This document shows, one piece after another, positions 8,195 through 18,200 of a stretch of 64,000 nt of DNA. The stretch is taken from NCBI RefSeq assembly GCF_030818415.1, contig NZ_JAUTAE010000001.1, positions 3,870,001-3,934,000 on the forward strand, written 5' to 3'. The translations under genes were made by a program, and so were the position numbers. Positions within the stretch are counted from its first letter, which is position 1, and every line of letters starts with the position of its first letter. Origin of the DNA: Sphingomonas sp. SORGH_AS_0950. GTDB taxonomy: Bacteria; Pseudomonadota; Alphaproteobacteria; Sphingomonadales; Sphingomonadaceae. Below the pieces are notes generated by a model that was given only the letters and a program-made list of their open reading frames with translations, was not told where the DNA came from and did no database searches.

Positions 8195-9772
8195 TCAACT
8201 GTTGCGGCGAACGAGCCGCTTGATGTCCGCGATCCGGAAAGCGCCGGTCGCGAAGGTGGCCATCGCATAGACCAGCATGCCGGTGGCGACCAGTAGGAGG
8301 AGCGCACCCCAGCGTTCGAGGTTGGAGCCGGTCACATAGGGCTGGAACTGCGTGTTGAGCAGCGCCATCGCCGCGCCCATCAGCAACGCCGCGACCCCCA
8401 TCCGCCACGCCCGGCGGCGCAGCTGCGCATCCGCGACGAAATGCCCGCGCTTCGACAGGGTGCGGTAGAGGAGCGCGACGTTCACAGTCGAGGCGATCGC
8501 GGTGGCGAGCGGCGGGCCCATATGCTTGAGCGGCCAGATCAGGATCAGGTTGAGCACCAGATTGACCAGCATCGACTGGGTGGCGAAGCGCACCGGCGTA
8601 CGGGTATCGGCACGGGCGTAGAAGCCCGGCGTCAGCACCTTGACCAGAATATAGCTGGGCAGCCCGATCGAGAAGGCGGCCAGCGCCTGCGAGGTGTAGA
8701 GGCTGTTGGTCGCGGTGAACTTGCCATGCTGGAACAGCGCGGCGGTGATCGGCTGGCCGCAGACGATCAGCGCGACCGTGGCGGGCAGGGTGAGCAGCAG
8801 CGCCAGCTCCATGCCTCGGTTCTGCGTCTCCATCGCCTCGGCCTCCTTGCCCGCGCCCAGCAGGCGCGAGATGGTGGGCAGGAGGACGGTGCCCAGGCCG
8901 ATGCCGATCAGCCCCAGCGGTAACTGGTTCAGCCGGTCGGCGGCGTAGATATAGGACACCGAGCCCGCAGGCAGGAACCGCGCCGCCAGCCCGGTCGAGA
9001 TCAGCAGGTTGATCTGCACCGCGCCCGCCCCGGCGGCGGCGGGCAGGATCAGCTTGAGCAGCCGCTTGACGTCGTCATTGATCGTCGGCCGCTTCAGCCG
9101 CAACCTAACCCCGGCGCGGCGGCAGGCCCACCATAGCCAGACGAATTGCAGGACGCCCGCGGCCGACACCGCGATCGCCTGGTTGCGCGCGGTGGGCAGC
9201 GGATCATGCGCGTGGAACAGCAGAAGGGCCGCGATCAGCGTCAGGTTGAGCAGGATGGGGGCGGCCGCATTAACCCAGAAACGGTGCAGCGAGTTGAGGA
9301 TGCCGCCCAGCAGCGACACCAGGCTGATGAACAGCAGATAGGGAAAGGTCAGCCGGTTGAGCAGCACGATATAATCGAACTGCGCGGCCGTCCCGTCGCC
9401 ATAGCCGAAGGTCTGGAGCCAGGTGACGGGCCAGGCGGCGACCTCGACGATCGCGGTCATCACGATCAGGACGGGCAACAGCACCGACAGCGCATTTTCG
9501 GCAAAGGCCAGCCCCAGCGCCAGGCCGGAGCCTTCCGCCGCCTTGTCCCCCTCCGCCACCTTGCGGTTGAACATCGGGATGAAGGCGGCGGAAAAGGCGC
9601 CCTCGGCGAAGAGGGCGCGGAAGAGGTTGGGCAGGCGAAACGCGATCTGGAACGCGTCGGAGGCGAAGTTCGCGCCCACGAAGCGGAAGAACAGCGAGTC
9701 GCGAACCAGACCAAGCACGCGGCTGGCCAGAGTCAGCCCGCCGACCGAGCCCAGCGCCTTGGTCAGGTTCAT
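8195..9772 (-). CDS. murJ: Lipid II flippase MurJ (MviN)
   Basis: 525 residues, polytopic, about 14 membrane segments expected for the MOP-superfamily flippase that moves lipid II across the inner membrane. The N-terminal family pattern is clear: RVLGLVRDSLFFRFVG, then FQIAFRLPNLFRALFAEGAF and SAAFIPMFNR. Typical inner stretches YASQ-like LYTSQALAAFSIGLPSYI and FYARADTRTPVR are present. It is 13 bp downstream of secB and followed by trpS, so secB-murJ-trpS may be one transcript. Confidence 0.96.
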   Translation of the reverse strand: MNLTKALGSVGGLTLASRVLGLVRDSLFFRFVGANFASDAFQIAFRLPNLFRALFAEGAFSAAFIPMFNRKVAEGDKAAEGSGLALGLAFAENALSVLLPVLIVMTAIVEVAAWPVTWLQTFGYGDGTAAQFDYIVLLNRLTFPYLLFISLVSLLGGILNSLHRFWVNAAAPILLNLTLIAALLLFHAHDPLPTARNQAIAVSAAGVLQFVWLWWACRRAGVRLRLKRPTINDDVKRLLKLILPAAAGAGAVQINLLISTGLAARFLPAGSVSYIYAADRLNQLPLGLIGIGLGTVLLPTISRLLGAGKEAEAMETQNRGMELALLLTLPATVALIVCGQPITAALFQHGKFTATNSLYTSQALAAFSIGLPSYILVKVLTPGFYARADTRTPVRFATQSMLVNLVLNLILIWPLKHMGPPLATAIASTVNVALLYRTLSKRGHFVADAQLRRRAWRMGVAALLMGAAMALLNTQFQPYVTGSNLERWGALLLLVATGMLVYAMATFATGAFRIADIKRLVRRNS

Positions 9773-9785
9773 CGATCAGTCCGGG

Positions 9786-10304
9786 TCAGGCGTGGCCGGT
9801 TTCCGGGGTGTTCGGCTGGGCCGTGCCCTGCGCTTCGGACTGCTGGACATAGAGCTGCGCGAAGTCGATCGGCTCCAGCATCAGCGGCGGGAAGCCGCCG
9901 TCGCGGACGGCATCGGCCAGCACGCGGCGCGCGAAGGGGAAGAGCAGGCGGGGCGCTTCGCCCAGCATGAAGGGCTGGATCTGGTCGACCGGCACGTTGC
10001 GGAAACCGAACAGGCCGGCATAGCTGAGGTCGACGATGAAGGCGGTCTTGCCCTCGGACTCGGCGCGCACCTCGATCTTCAGGACCAGTTCGTGCACTTC
10101 CTCGCCGACCTGCGACGCCGAGATGTTGAACTGCACGTCGATGCCGGGGGCGGCCTGCGCCTGGTAGATGCCCGGCGCGTTCGGGTTCTCGAACGACAGG
10201 TCCTTCACATATTGCGAGATCAGACCGGCGGCGGGGCCGCCATCCTCACCCTCGGCGGTCGGCGCTTCGAAGCCCTGCGGCAAACCCTGTTCGTCCATCG
10301 TCAA
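9786..10304 (-). CDS. secB: Protein-export chaperone SecB
   Basis: 172 residues. Tetrameric cytosolic chaperone that keeps preproteins export-competent for SecA. The family core is visible: QYVKDLSFENPNAP, NISASQVGEEVHELVLKIEV, and the C-terminal APRLLFPFARRVLADAVRDG. The tail is slightly longer and Gln/Thr-rich. ATG 10304 and the in-frame ATG 10298 are both possible starts. It is divergent from the TimA gene across 186 bp. Confidence 0.95.
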   Translation of the reverse strand: MTMDEQGLPQGFEAPTAEGEDGGPAAGLISQYVKDLSFENPNAPGIYQAQAAPGIDVQFNISASQVGEEVHELVLKIEVRAESEGKTAFIVDLSYAGLFGFRNVPVDQIQPFMLGEAPRLLFPFARRVLADAVRDGGFPPLMLEPIDFAQLYVQQSEAQGTAQPNTPETGHA

Positions 10305-10490
10305 TACCTTCTAGCGTAGCATAAAGGGGAAAAGGGAACCGAAAGGGCGGGTTCGCGCGTTCGGCCCAATGGCCGCTTCGCGTAGCAGCGGGTCGACGGG
10401 GATTCAACCTTGGCCTCTTGCATGGGCCGTGCGGGTTTCCATTGTCGGGCCGCGCGCCTATATCGGCCCTATTAGTGAAAGGCGCCTGCG

Positions 10491-11141
10491 TTGTTATTCT
10501 ACGTCGTTCTTCTCGCGATGGTCGCGCTCTTCCTCGCGCTGAGGCTGTACAGCGTGCTGGGCAAGCGCACCGGTCATGAACAGCAGCCGCTGGCGCGCAG
10601 CGCCGACGATCGGGCCTTGCCGGTCACGCTGCCCCGCGCGCCCGAACCGGCGCAGGCGGCGATGCCGGTGATGAACCGCAACATCGATCCGCGCGCCGAA
10701 CAGGGCCTGCGCGCGGTGATCGCGGGCGAGTCCGGTTTCGACGTGGCGCAGTTCCTGAACGGCGCGCAGGCGGCCTATCGCATGACGCTGGAAGCCTTTT
10801 GGAAGGGCGACGAGGATGTGCTGGCCGATCTGGTCGAGGCCGATGTGCTGGGCGCCTTTGCCGAGGCGATCGAACAGCGGCGCGCGGCGGGCCAGACGCT
10901 CGACAACCGCCTGATCCGTATCGAGAGCGCCAAGATCGTCGACGCGCAGGTGCAGGGCCGCGATGCGCGCATCACCGTCCGCTTCGATGCCGATATCGCC
11001 GCGATCACGCGCGATGCCGATGGCAACGTCATTGCCGGTTCGCTGAGCGACGCGGTCGAGACGCACGACGTGTGGACCTTTGCCCGGACGCTCAAGAGCG
11101 GCGATCCGAACTGGAAGCTCATCGACACCGACGAAGCCTGA
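10491..11141 (+). CDS. Tim44/TimA family membrane-anchored protein
   Basis: 216 residues from a TTG start at 10491 with an AAAGG at 10478-10482. One N-terminal membrane segment (about 1-20) is followed by LYSVLGKRTGHEQ and a C-terminal Tim44-like domain (about 75-215) with FDVAQFLNGAQAAYRMTLEA. In alphaproteobacteria this family (TimA, related to mitochondrial Tim44) is linked to membrane protein handling; the exact role is not settled. It lies 9 bp before mltA and opens a TimA-mltA-smr unit. The unusual start codon is chosen because it is the only one that keeps the membrane segment. Confidence 0.82.
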   Translation: MLFYVVLLAMVALFLALRLYSVLGKRTGHEQQPLARSADDRALPVTLPRAPEPAQAAMPVMNRNIDPRAEQGLRAVIAGESGFDVAQFLNGAQAAYRMTLEAFWKGDEDVLADLVEADVLGAFAEAIEQRRAAGQTLDNRLIRIESAKIVDAQVQGRDARITVRFDADIAAITRDADGNVIAGSLSDAVETHDVWTFARTLKSGDPNWKLIDTDEA

Positions 11142-11150
11142 CGCGGCCAT

Positions 11151-12521
11151 ATGGGGGACAGGAAAGCGGTGAGGGGGCTGAGGCTCGCGGCGACGGTCGC
11201 GCTATCGTTGAGCTTGGCGGCCTGTGCCGGACGGATCGTGCCGCCGGGCGCGGCGGGTGAGGTGCCGTCGCGCGGACATGGGGTTCGGCCGGAGCCCGCC
11301 CGGCCCCGTGCCGGTGGCGCGGCGGTTCAGCCGGGCGGTCCCAGCGTGTCGCGCGTGCCCAATGGTCCGGCCCGGATCGTGGGAGCGACGCCGCTGCCCG
11401 CCACCCCGGTCGTGCCCGTTGCGGGCGCGCTGAACGCGGCGCAATCGGGTATCCTGGCCGGGCCGCCCGTCGCCTCGCTTCCCATCACCGAGCCGCAGGC
11501 GGAGGCCGCGCGCGCCGCCTTCGCGCTATCCTGCCCCGGCCTGATGCGGCGTACCGATGCCAGCGGCCTGACGCAGGGCGCCGACTGGCAACCCGCCTGC
11601 CAGGCCGCCGCCAGCGTACCGCCCGGGCAGGCCCGCGACTTCTTCGCGCGCTATTTCGAGGCGGTGCAGGTCGGCGACGGCCGCTCGCTCGCCACCGGCT
11701 ATTACGAGCCCGAAATCGCCGGATCGCGCGACCGGCGCGCAGGCTATGACGTGCCGATCTATGCCCGGCCGCGCGACCTGATCGATGTCGATCTGGGCGC
11801 CTTCTCGACTGATCTGAAGGGCAAGAAGGTGCGCGGCAAGGTGCAGGGCAGCAACCTTGTCCCCTATGACGACCGCACCGCGATCGAGCAGGGATCGCTG
11901 GCGGGGCGTGCGCCGATCCTGGCCTGGGGTGCCGATCCGGTCGAGGTGTTCTTCCTCCAGATCCAGGGATCGGGGCGGCTGCGCCAGCCCGACGGGTCGG
12001 TCATGCGGATCGGCTATGACAGCCAGAATGGCCGCGACTATACCGGCATCGGCGCGCTGATGAAGGCGCGCGGGCTGCTGGGGCCGGGGCAGACTTCGAT
12101 GCAGGGCATCGTCGCGTGGCTGCACGAGCATCCCGAGGAAGGCCGCGCGATCATGCGCGAGAATAAGAGCTTCGTCTTCTTCCGCGAGCTGAACGGCGCA
12201 CCCCAGGGGGCGATGGGCTATGCGGTGACCGGGCAGGTCAGCGCCGCCGCCGATCCAAAATTCGTGCCGCTGGGCGCGCCGGTCTTCCTGTCGATGGACC
12301 GGCAGGACGTGACCGGCCTGTGGGTCGTGCAGGACACCGGAGGTGCGATCAAGGGCTCCAACCGCTTCGACACCTTTTGGGGCGCGGGCGACACGGCGCG
12401 CAGCGTCGCGGGCGGCATGTCGGCGCGCGGCACCGCGTTCCTGCTGCTGCCGGTGGGCACGCTGGCACGGGCAGGTTTGGCGAGCGCGAGCGGAACGCCC
12501 GGTGCGCCCCCTCAACGCTGA
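11151..12521 (+). CDS. mltA: Membrane-bound lytic murein transglycosylase A (lipoprotein)
   Basis: 456 residues. A signal peptide ends in the lipobox SLAAC with Cys25, so this is an outer-membrane lipoprotein. After a Pro/Gly-rich linker, the MltA domain begins near 110. FARYFEAVQVGDGRSLATGY and YYEPEIAGSRDR are typical of the family. The C-terminal 3D domain has WVVQDTGGAIKGSNRFDTFW with the catalytic aspartates. It cleaves the MurNAc-GlcNAc bond to form anhydro-muropeptides. Its 3' end overlaps the Smr gene by 20 bases. Confidence 0.95.
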   Translation: MGDRKAVRGLRLAATVALSLSLAACAGRIVPPGAAGEVPSRGHGVRPEPARPRAGGAAVQPGGPSVSRVPNGPARIVGATPLPATPVVPVAGALNAAQSGILAGPPVASLPITEPQAEAARAAFALSCPGLMRRTDASGLTQGADWQPACQAAASVPPGQARDFFARYFEAVQVGDGRSLATGYYEPEIAGSRDRRAGYDVPIYARPRDLIDVDLGAFSTDLKGKKVRGKVQGSNLVPYDDRTAIEQGSLAGRAPILAWGADPVEVFFLQIQGSGRLRQPDGSVMRIGYDSQNGRDYTGIGALMKARGLLGPGQTSMQGIVAWLHEHPEEGRAIMRENKSFVFFRELNGAPQGAMGYAVTGQVSAAADPKFVPLGAPVFLSMDRQDVTGLWVVQDTGGAIKGSNRFDTFWGAGDTARSVAGGMSARGTAFLLLPVGTLARAGLASASGTPGAPPQR

Positions 12522-13074
12522 CGAAGCGCAGCTCTGGGCGCGGGTGATGGAGACGGTGCGCCCTTTGCGCGCCGCCATCGTCCCCGCACGTCCTGCGCCG
12601 CCCCCGCCCAGCATGGAGGCGGTGTTCCACGAAACCCCCGGCGCGCCCAAGGTTCGTGTGAAGGGACGGGTACCGCCGCTGCGCCAGCCCGCGCCGCCGC
12701 CCGCCGCGCCAAAGAAGGGGCCGGGCGAGACGCTGGACGGCGGTTGGGACAAGCGGCTGTCGCGGGGCAGCGTGATGCCCGACAGCTCGCTCGACCTGCA
12801 TGGCCATACGCTGGCCTCAGCGCATGCGCTGCTTGACCAGGGGCTGGGCCGGGCGATCGCGCGGGGGGACCGGGTGCTGTTGCTCGTCACCGGCAAGCCG
12901 CCGCGCCCCGAAAGCGAACGGCCCCATGCGCGCGGTGCGATCCGTGCGGCGATCAGCGACTGGCTGGGGGCGTCGCGCCATGCCGATGCGATCGCGGCGA
13001 TCCGGGGCGCCCATCCGCGCCATGGCGGGCTGGGCGCGCTCTATATTGTGTTCAGGCGCCCGCGCGAGCGATGA
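12502..13074 (+). CDS. Smr/MutS2 C-terminal-domain protein
   Basis: 190 residues from GTG 12502, which lies inside the end of mltA; the frame stays open further upstream but only as readthrough of mltA sequence. A Pro-rich N-terminal half precedes the Smr domain. The domain's LDLHGHTLASAHALLDQGL, LLLVTGKPPR and the C-terminal GALYIVFRRPR are clear. Stand-alone Smr proteins are candidate nucleases; the target here is unknown. Its last 23 bases overlap the 3' end of convergent dapE. Confidence 0.88.
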   Translation: MRPLNADEAQLWARVMETVRPLRAAIVPARPAPPPPSMEAVFHETPGAPKVRVKGRVPPLRQPAPPPAAPKKGPGETLDGGWDKRLSRGSVMPDSSLDLHGHTLASAHALLDQGLGRAIARGDRVLLLVTGKPPRPESERPHARGAIRAAISDWLGASRHADAIAAIRGAHPRHGGLGALYIVFRRPRER

Positions 13075-14170
13075 CACCGGCATAGATTCGGGTCAGCGCG
13101 CGCAGGTCGTCGACCGCCACCGCTTCGTCGACCTTGTGCATCGTGGCGTTCAGCAGGCCGAACTCGACCGTCGGGCACAGCTTCGACAGGAAGCGCGCGT
13201 CGGAGGTGCCGCCGGTGGTCGACAGCTCCGGCTCGATCCCGGTTTCGGCACGGATGGCCTCCGCGATCATCGCGGAGAAGGCGCCGGGCTGGGTCAGGAA
13301 GGCCTCGCCCGAGATGCGGCCCGTCACCTGCGCGGCGGGGGCGTGGCTCTGCGCGATCGCGGTGATCCGCTCGACCAGCGCGTCGCCGCTCTGTTCGTCG
13401 TTGAAGCGGATCGACAGCCGCGCCTGGGCCGAGCCGGGAATGACGTTGGTCGCCGGATTGCCGACATGCAGGTCGGTGATCTCGATATTCGACGGCTGGA
13501 ACCAGGCATTGCCGGTGTCGAGCGTGATCCCCTCGATCTCCGCCAGCATCGCGACCAGCGGAGTGATCGGATTGTCGGCCAGATGGGGATAGGCGACATG
13601 GCCCTGCCGGCCGGGCACGGTGATCCAGATATTGACCGAGCCGCGCCGTCCGATCTTCATCATGTCGCCCAGCCGCTGGGTCGAGGTCGGCTCGCCGACC
13701 AGGCACAGATCGGGTGCGATCCCGCGCGCCGCCATCCGGTCGATCAGCGCGCGGGTGCCGTAGATGGCGGGGCCTTCCTCGTCGCCGGTGATGATCAGCG
13801 ATAGGGGGATGGTCGCGGGGCAGGCGGCGACCGCCGCAACGAAGGCGGCGACCGCGCCCTTCATGTCGACCGCGCCGCGCCCGAACAACAGACCGTCGCG
13901 CACGTCCCCCGAAAAGGGCGAGCCCTGCCAGCCATCGCCCGCGGGCACGACATCGACATGGCCCGCAAACGCCAGATGGGTGCCGCTGCCGCCGCGCGTC
14001 GCCAGCAGATTCTCGACCGGACCGTCGGGGGCCTCGCCCGCCACGAAGCGATCCACCGCAAAGCCGAGCGGGGTCAGCGCCGCTTCCAGCACGTCGAACA
14101 CGCTTCCCATCGCGGGCGTGACGCTGTCGGCGCGGATCAGCGCCTGGGCGAGGTCGAGAACTTCGGTCAT
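13052..14170 (-). CDS. dapE: Succinyl-diaminopimelate desuccinylase
   Basis: 372 residues from ATG 14170 (MTEVLDLAQALIRADSVTP); the frame is open further upstream but without family similarity. M20 dinuclear zinc amidohydrolase of the lysine/meso-DAP pathway. Metal-site motifs are FAGHVDVVPAGDGW, LLFGRGAVDMKGAVAAF and ITGDEEGPA, and the C-terminal GGTSDARFL region is present. It is convergent with Smr and divergent from a small membrane-protein gene. Confidence 0.96.
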   Translation of the reverse strand: MTEVLDLAQALIRADSVTPAMGSVFDVLEAALTPLGFAVDRFVAGEAPDGPVENLLATRGGSGTHLAFAGHVDVVPAGDGWQGSPFSGDVRDGLLFGRGAVDMKGAVAAFVAAVAACPATIPLSLIITGDEEGPAIYGTRALIDRMAARGIAPDLCLVGEPTSTQRLGDMMKIGRRGSVNIWITVPGRQGHVAYPHLADNPITPLVAMLAEIEGITLDTGNAWFQPSNIEITDLHVGNPATNVIPGSAQARLSIRFNDEQSGDALVERITAIAQSHAPAAQVTGRISGEAFLTQPGAFSAMIAEAIRAETGIEPELSTTGGTSDARFLSKLCPTVEFGLLNATMHKVDEAVAVDDLRALTRIYAGVIARAGA

Positions 14171-14295
14171 GCCCGGCGGCATAGGCACCGCATGGCCGCT
14201 CGGCAATTCCCCGTTTGACGTAAAGCTCAAGGGCGACGGCTTGGACCCCTGCGCCGCCCGGCTTCGTTCTGTCCCCGGACAACAGGAGCGATGCG

Positions 14296-14466
14296 ATGAA
14301 CGATCCCGATCATAAGGGGCACAAGGCGGGTGGACGATTGCTGATGTGGCTGGTGATCGCGCTGGGGATTGCGGGAATCCTGCTCTACACCTTCAGCACG
14401 CGCGTAGCCGAACCGGCGGACGAACAGCGCGCGCCACTGAACGAGGTGCGGCCGACCGCGCGCTAG
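14296..14466 (+). CDS. Small single-pass membrane protein, 56 residues, unknown function
   Basis: ATG 14296 is preceded by AGGAG at 14284-14288. The protein has a charged N-terminus (NDPDHKGHKAGGR), one membrane helix (LLMWLVIALGIAGILLYTF) and a short soluble tail ending RPTAR. The good ribosome binding site and N-in/C-out hydrophobic design support a real gene. I do not recognise the family. An earlier ATG at 14291 stops after two codons. Confidence 0.6.
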   Translation: MNDPDHKGHKAGGRLLMWLVIALGIAGILLYTFSTRVAEPADEQRAPLNEVRPTAR

Positions 14467-14472
14467 GTTCCG

Positions 14473-14507
14473 CCTCCGCTCGCGCCCTGTCGAGGTGCGA
14501 GCGGAGG
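14473..14507. terminator. GC-rich hairpin between convergent genes
   Basis: An 11-bp perfect stem (14473-14483 with 14497-14507) with a 13-base loop lies in the 49-bp gap between the small membrane-protein gene and the GST gene. There is no T-run on either strand, so termination is only suggested by placement. Confidence 0.35.
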
Positions 14508-14515
14508 GGCGGCGG

Positions 14516-15178
14516 TCACGCCACGGGCTGCTCGAACCGCTCGATCACCCATTCCTCTTCCTGCGCGGCGGCGATCCAGTCCTGCATGAAGGGATGGCGC
14601 AGCACCGCGTCCATATAGGGCACGGCGAAGCGCGCGACGGGCAGCTGATAGGTCACGATGCGGGTGACGACCGGCGCGAACATGATGTCGACCGCGCCGA
14701 ACGCCCCGAACAGGAAGTCGCCCCCGCCGCCGAAGCGCGCGCGTGCCTGGGCCCATAGTTCCATGATGCGCTTCAGATCGACGATGACGTCCTCGTCTGG
14801 CGTTTGCGCTGCATAGACCTGGCGGATGTTCATGCTGTGCTTGCGGCGCAGCGCGACGAAGCTGGAATGCATCTCGGCCGCCATCGACCGCGCCATGGCG
14901 CGCGCGGCATCGTCCTGGGGCCAGAAACGGTCGCGGCCCACCTTGTCGGCCAGATAGTCGATGATCGCCAGGCTGTCCCACACGACCGCCTCGCCGTCCC
15001 ACAGGATCGGCACCTTGCCCGAGGAGGGGGCGAACTCGGCACCCTCGCGGCGGCGGTCCCAATCCTCGTCATAGAGCGGCACGACCACTTCCTCGAACGC
15101 GATGCCCGACTGCCGACAGGCGAGCCAGCCGCGCAGCGACCAGGAGGAATAGGCCTTGTTACCGATGATCAGCTTCAT
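14516..15178 (-). CDS. Glutathione S-transferase family protein
   Basis: 220 residues from ATG 15178. The N-terminal thioredoxin-like half (1-80) begins KLIIGNKAYSSWSLRGWLA, with the Ser-rich active-site context of the zeta/maleylacetoacetate-isomerase-like and related GSTs. GKVPILWDGEAVVWDSLAI gives the cis-Pro loop and the glutathione-contacting Ser. The all-helical C-terminal half ends with DWIAAAQEEEWVIERFEQP. Physiological substrate unknown. It is separated from the upstream receptor gene by a terminator. Confidence 0.88.
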   Translation of the reverse strand: MKLIIGNKAYSSWSLRGWLACRQSGIAFEEVVVPLYDEDWDRRREGAEFAPSSGKVPILWDGEAVVWDSLAIIDYLADKVGRDRFWPQDDAARAMARSMAAEMHSSFVALRRKHSMNIRQVYAAQTPDEDVIVDLKRIMELWAQARARFGGGGDFLFGAFGAVDIMFAPVVTRIVTYQLPVARFAVPYMDAVLRHPFMQDWIAAAQEEEWVIERFEQPVA

Positions 15179-15220
15179 AGGCCAAGGCGTAACCGGCCCG
15201 ACGCGACGCCGCAACCACAC

Positions 15221-15256
15221 AAAAAAGCCCGCCCGGAGGGAACCGGACGGGCCTTT
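15221..15256 (-). terminator. Intrinsic terminator of the TonB-dependent receptor gene
   Basis: On the minus strand the sequence forms a GCCCGTCCGG / CCGGGCGGGC-type stem (one mismatch) and ends in six T (plus-strand A run 15221-15226). It lies 20 bp after the receptor stop. Confidence 0.85.
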
Positions 15257-15275
15257 TCGTTTCGGCCGGGGCCGA

Positions 15276-18200
15276 TCAGAAGCGGGCGGTGGCCGCCACG
15301 CGGAAGAAGCGCCCGATGATGCCCGAATAATAGGGGCGGACGCCCGTGGTGCCGACCGGCAGCGGGTAAGGCGGCCGGGCGTTGAACACATTGTCCACGA
15401 TGAAGCGCAGGTTGAACTGCTCGTTCACCTTCATGCCGACCGTGGTGTTGAACACCATCCAGTCGCTGGCACCCTTCACGTCGCGGGCATTGGCGGCCTC
15501 GTCCATGTCGAAGCGGACCTTGCCGGTATATTGCCCCTGGAACAGGACGTTGAAGTTGCGGCCCTCATAGGTGAGGTTCGCGGTGCCCGAATGGCGCGGA
15601 TAGCCGATCTCACCCGCATTATGGTTGATGTCGCCGGTGCCGACCTGGGTCTGCAGCTTGTCGCGGTAGAAATAGTTGACCGACAGGCCGACGGTTCCTC
15701 CGTCGGTCAGCCCGACCCGGTCGAGCGGCAGGCGATAGGCGATGGTCGATTGCAGCCCGGCCGTCTCCAGCACGGCGGCGTTGTAATAGCCTTCGCGGAT
15801 GGTCGTGATCTGCCCGTCGGCACCGCGATCCAGCAGGCCGCAGAACTGGTTGGGATAGCTCGACGAATCATAGCAGGCGTTCAGAATGTCCGTCCCGCCC
15901 AGCGAGGCAATGGCATCGTTCAGCTTGATGTTCACCCAATCGACCGCGATCGACAGGCCGGGGATGAAGCGCGGCTGCGCGATGGCGCCGACGGTCCAGC
16001 TGTCCGCCTTCTCGTTGCGCAGATTCGGGTTGCCCGCGACCGTGACCGGCACGGTGAAGTCGCTGAAGTTCGACGTGAAGCTGTCCGGATTGATCCCGGC
16101 GGCGACGCAGTTTGCGCGACGGACGGCGGGATTGGGACCATTGCCGACATAGCGGGCATCACACGGATCGTTGCCCGAATCGAATGCGCGCGAGGTCGGG
16201 TTGAACACCTCCGTGATCGCGGGCGAGCGGATCGAGCGGGTGAAGTTGCCGCGGAAGGTCAGCCCCTGGAAGAAGCCGACCCGGCCGCCGGCGGTCCAGG
16301 TCAGGTCGCCGCCCGACAGCGAGTTGTCGACATAGCGTGCCGCCCCGTCGAACTCGAGCGTCTTGAGCCAGCGCAGCTCGTTCTTGCTCGACACGAAGGG
16401 GACGACCAATTCGCCGAACACCTCGTTGGTGTGGAACTTGCCACGGATCGGGTCGATCGGGATGATCCGGCCATATTGGACACGGCTGCCGTCCGCCTGC
16501 GGCTCGCCATAATAATAGGTGCCGGGATCGAAGCGGGTCTTTTCCTCACGATGCTCGTAACCCAGCGACAGCGAGACGTCGTTGCCGAACAGCTGGAAGA
16601 CCGGGCCGTTGATGTTGGCGTTGAGCACGATCTGTTCGTTGACCGAACGCGGCGTGGCGACCGCGAAGATATAGTCACGCGCCGCCTGGCTGGCCTGGCC
16701 GATGCCGAAGATGTTGAGGGGCGTGCAGCTCTGGTTCGCGGTCGGGATGGTCGCGTTCACGACGCCGGGGCGGCAGGTGATGTTGCCCGACGCATCGCGC
16801 ACCGCGTCGATCGCATTGGCGAAATTCTGCTGCACCAGCTCGTAATTGCGGCCGTCGGTCTGCGAACGGCCATAAACGCCCGAGGCTTCCCATTTGAAAT
16901 CGCGGCCGAGCAGCGGCACCGTGCCGTCGAACCCGCCGACGAAGCGATAGGTCTCGACCTTCGCCTCGGCGCGGCCCGTGGTCAGGTCGGCGAGCGCGCG
17001 GCCCAGATAGAATTGGTTCTGTCCTGCGGGCAGGTTGGCGGCAATCGTCGCGCGGTCGGCGGCGGACAGGAACGGATTGTCCAGATTGACGATGATGTTG
17101 CCGTCGGCCGTGCCCGCAGCGTCGAACAGCGCGGTGTTGTAATTCGGCTGGTCGATCAGGTTCACGCCCTTGCTGTGCGTGTACCAGGCCTCGCCGAAGA
17201 AGCGGATGCGGTCGCTGATCTGATAGCTGGCCTGCGCGCTGGCGATATAGCGTTCGGAATTGGTCAGCAGATTGTTCTGGAGCGGCAGGTTGAAGCCGTT
17301 GCCGCCGCTGCTGATGTAACCCTGGCGCATCGGCGTGCCGAGGTCGAGCGGAACGAGCGAGCCGTCCGCGCCGAACTGGAGCAGCTGGCCCGCTGCGTTG
17401 CGGATGCCCGACCGGCGGGCGAGATAGTCGTCCGCGCTGAACGGCACGCCGCCCACGGTGAATGCGCTGTAACGCTGCGACGGATAGAGGATGCGCTGGA
17501 ACGGCGAGCTGGTATCGGTCGGCGTACCGAAGAAGCGGCCCTCGGCGGTCACTTCGCGATCGGCATAGGTCAGGCCGGTGACGCGGTTATACTCGCCCGA
17601 GATGGTGATGTTGCCGCGCCCGTCGGCGAAATTCTTGCCCGCCAGCACGCTCAGCCGCTGGTCGGGGGCGTCGCCCCGCTGCGAGACGCCTGCCTGGCCC
17701 TCGAGCTGAAGCCCCTCGTAATTGCGCTTCAGGATGATGTTGACGGTGCCCGCGATCGCATCCGAACCATAGATCGGCGCGCCGCCGATGGCGACGGTCT
17801 CGACCCGATCGACCAGCGTGGTCGGGATGTTGTTCAGGTCGACCTGCGTACCGGCCGAGACGGGGCCGAAGATGCTGGCGGTGTTCGACGACACGAAGCG
17901 GCGGCCATTGATCAGTACCAGCGTGCGCTGGGTGCCCAGGCCGAAAAAGTCGACAAAGGTCTGGGCGGGGCCGAAGGACGACTGGGCGCCGACGCCGCTA
18001 TTGCCCGGAGGGCCGAAGGCGGGGATTTCGCTCAGCACCTGGCCGACATTGGTATAGCCGCGATTTTCGATCTGCGCCGCGCCCACGACCTGGGTCGGCT
18101 GCAAGGTTTCGAACTCGGGACGGGCGATGCGCGATCCGGTGACGACCACGTCCTGGCTGCCCGCCGCGTCCTGATCCGCCGGGCTATCCTGCGCGGTGGT

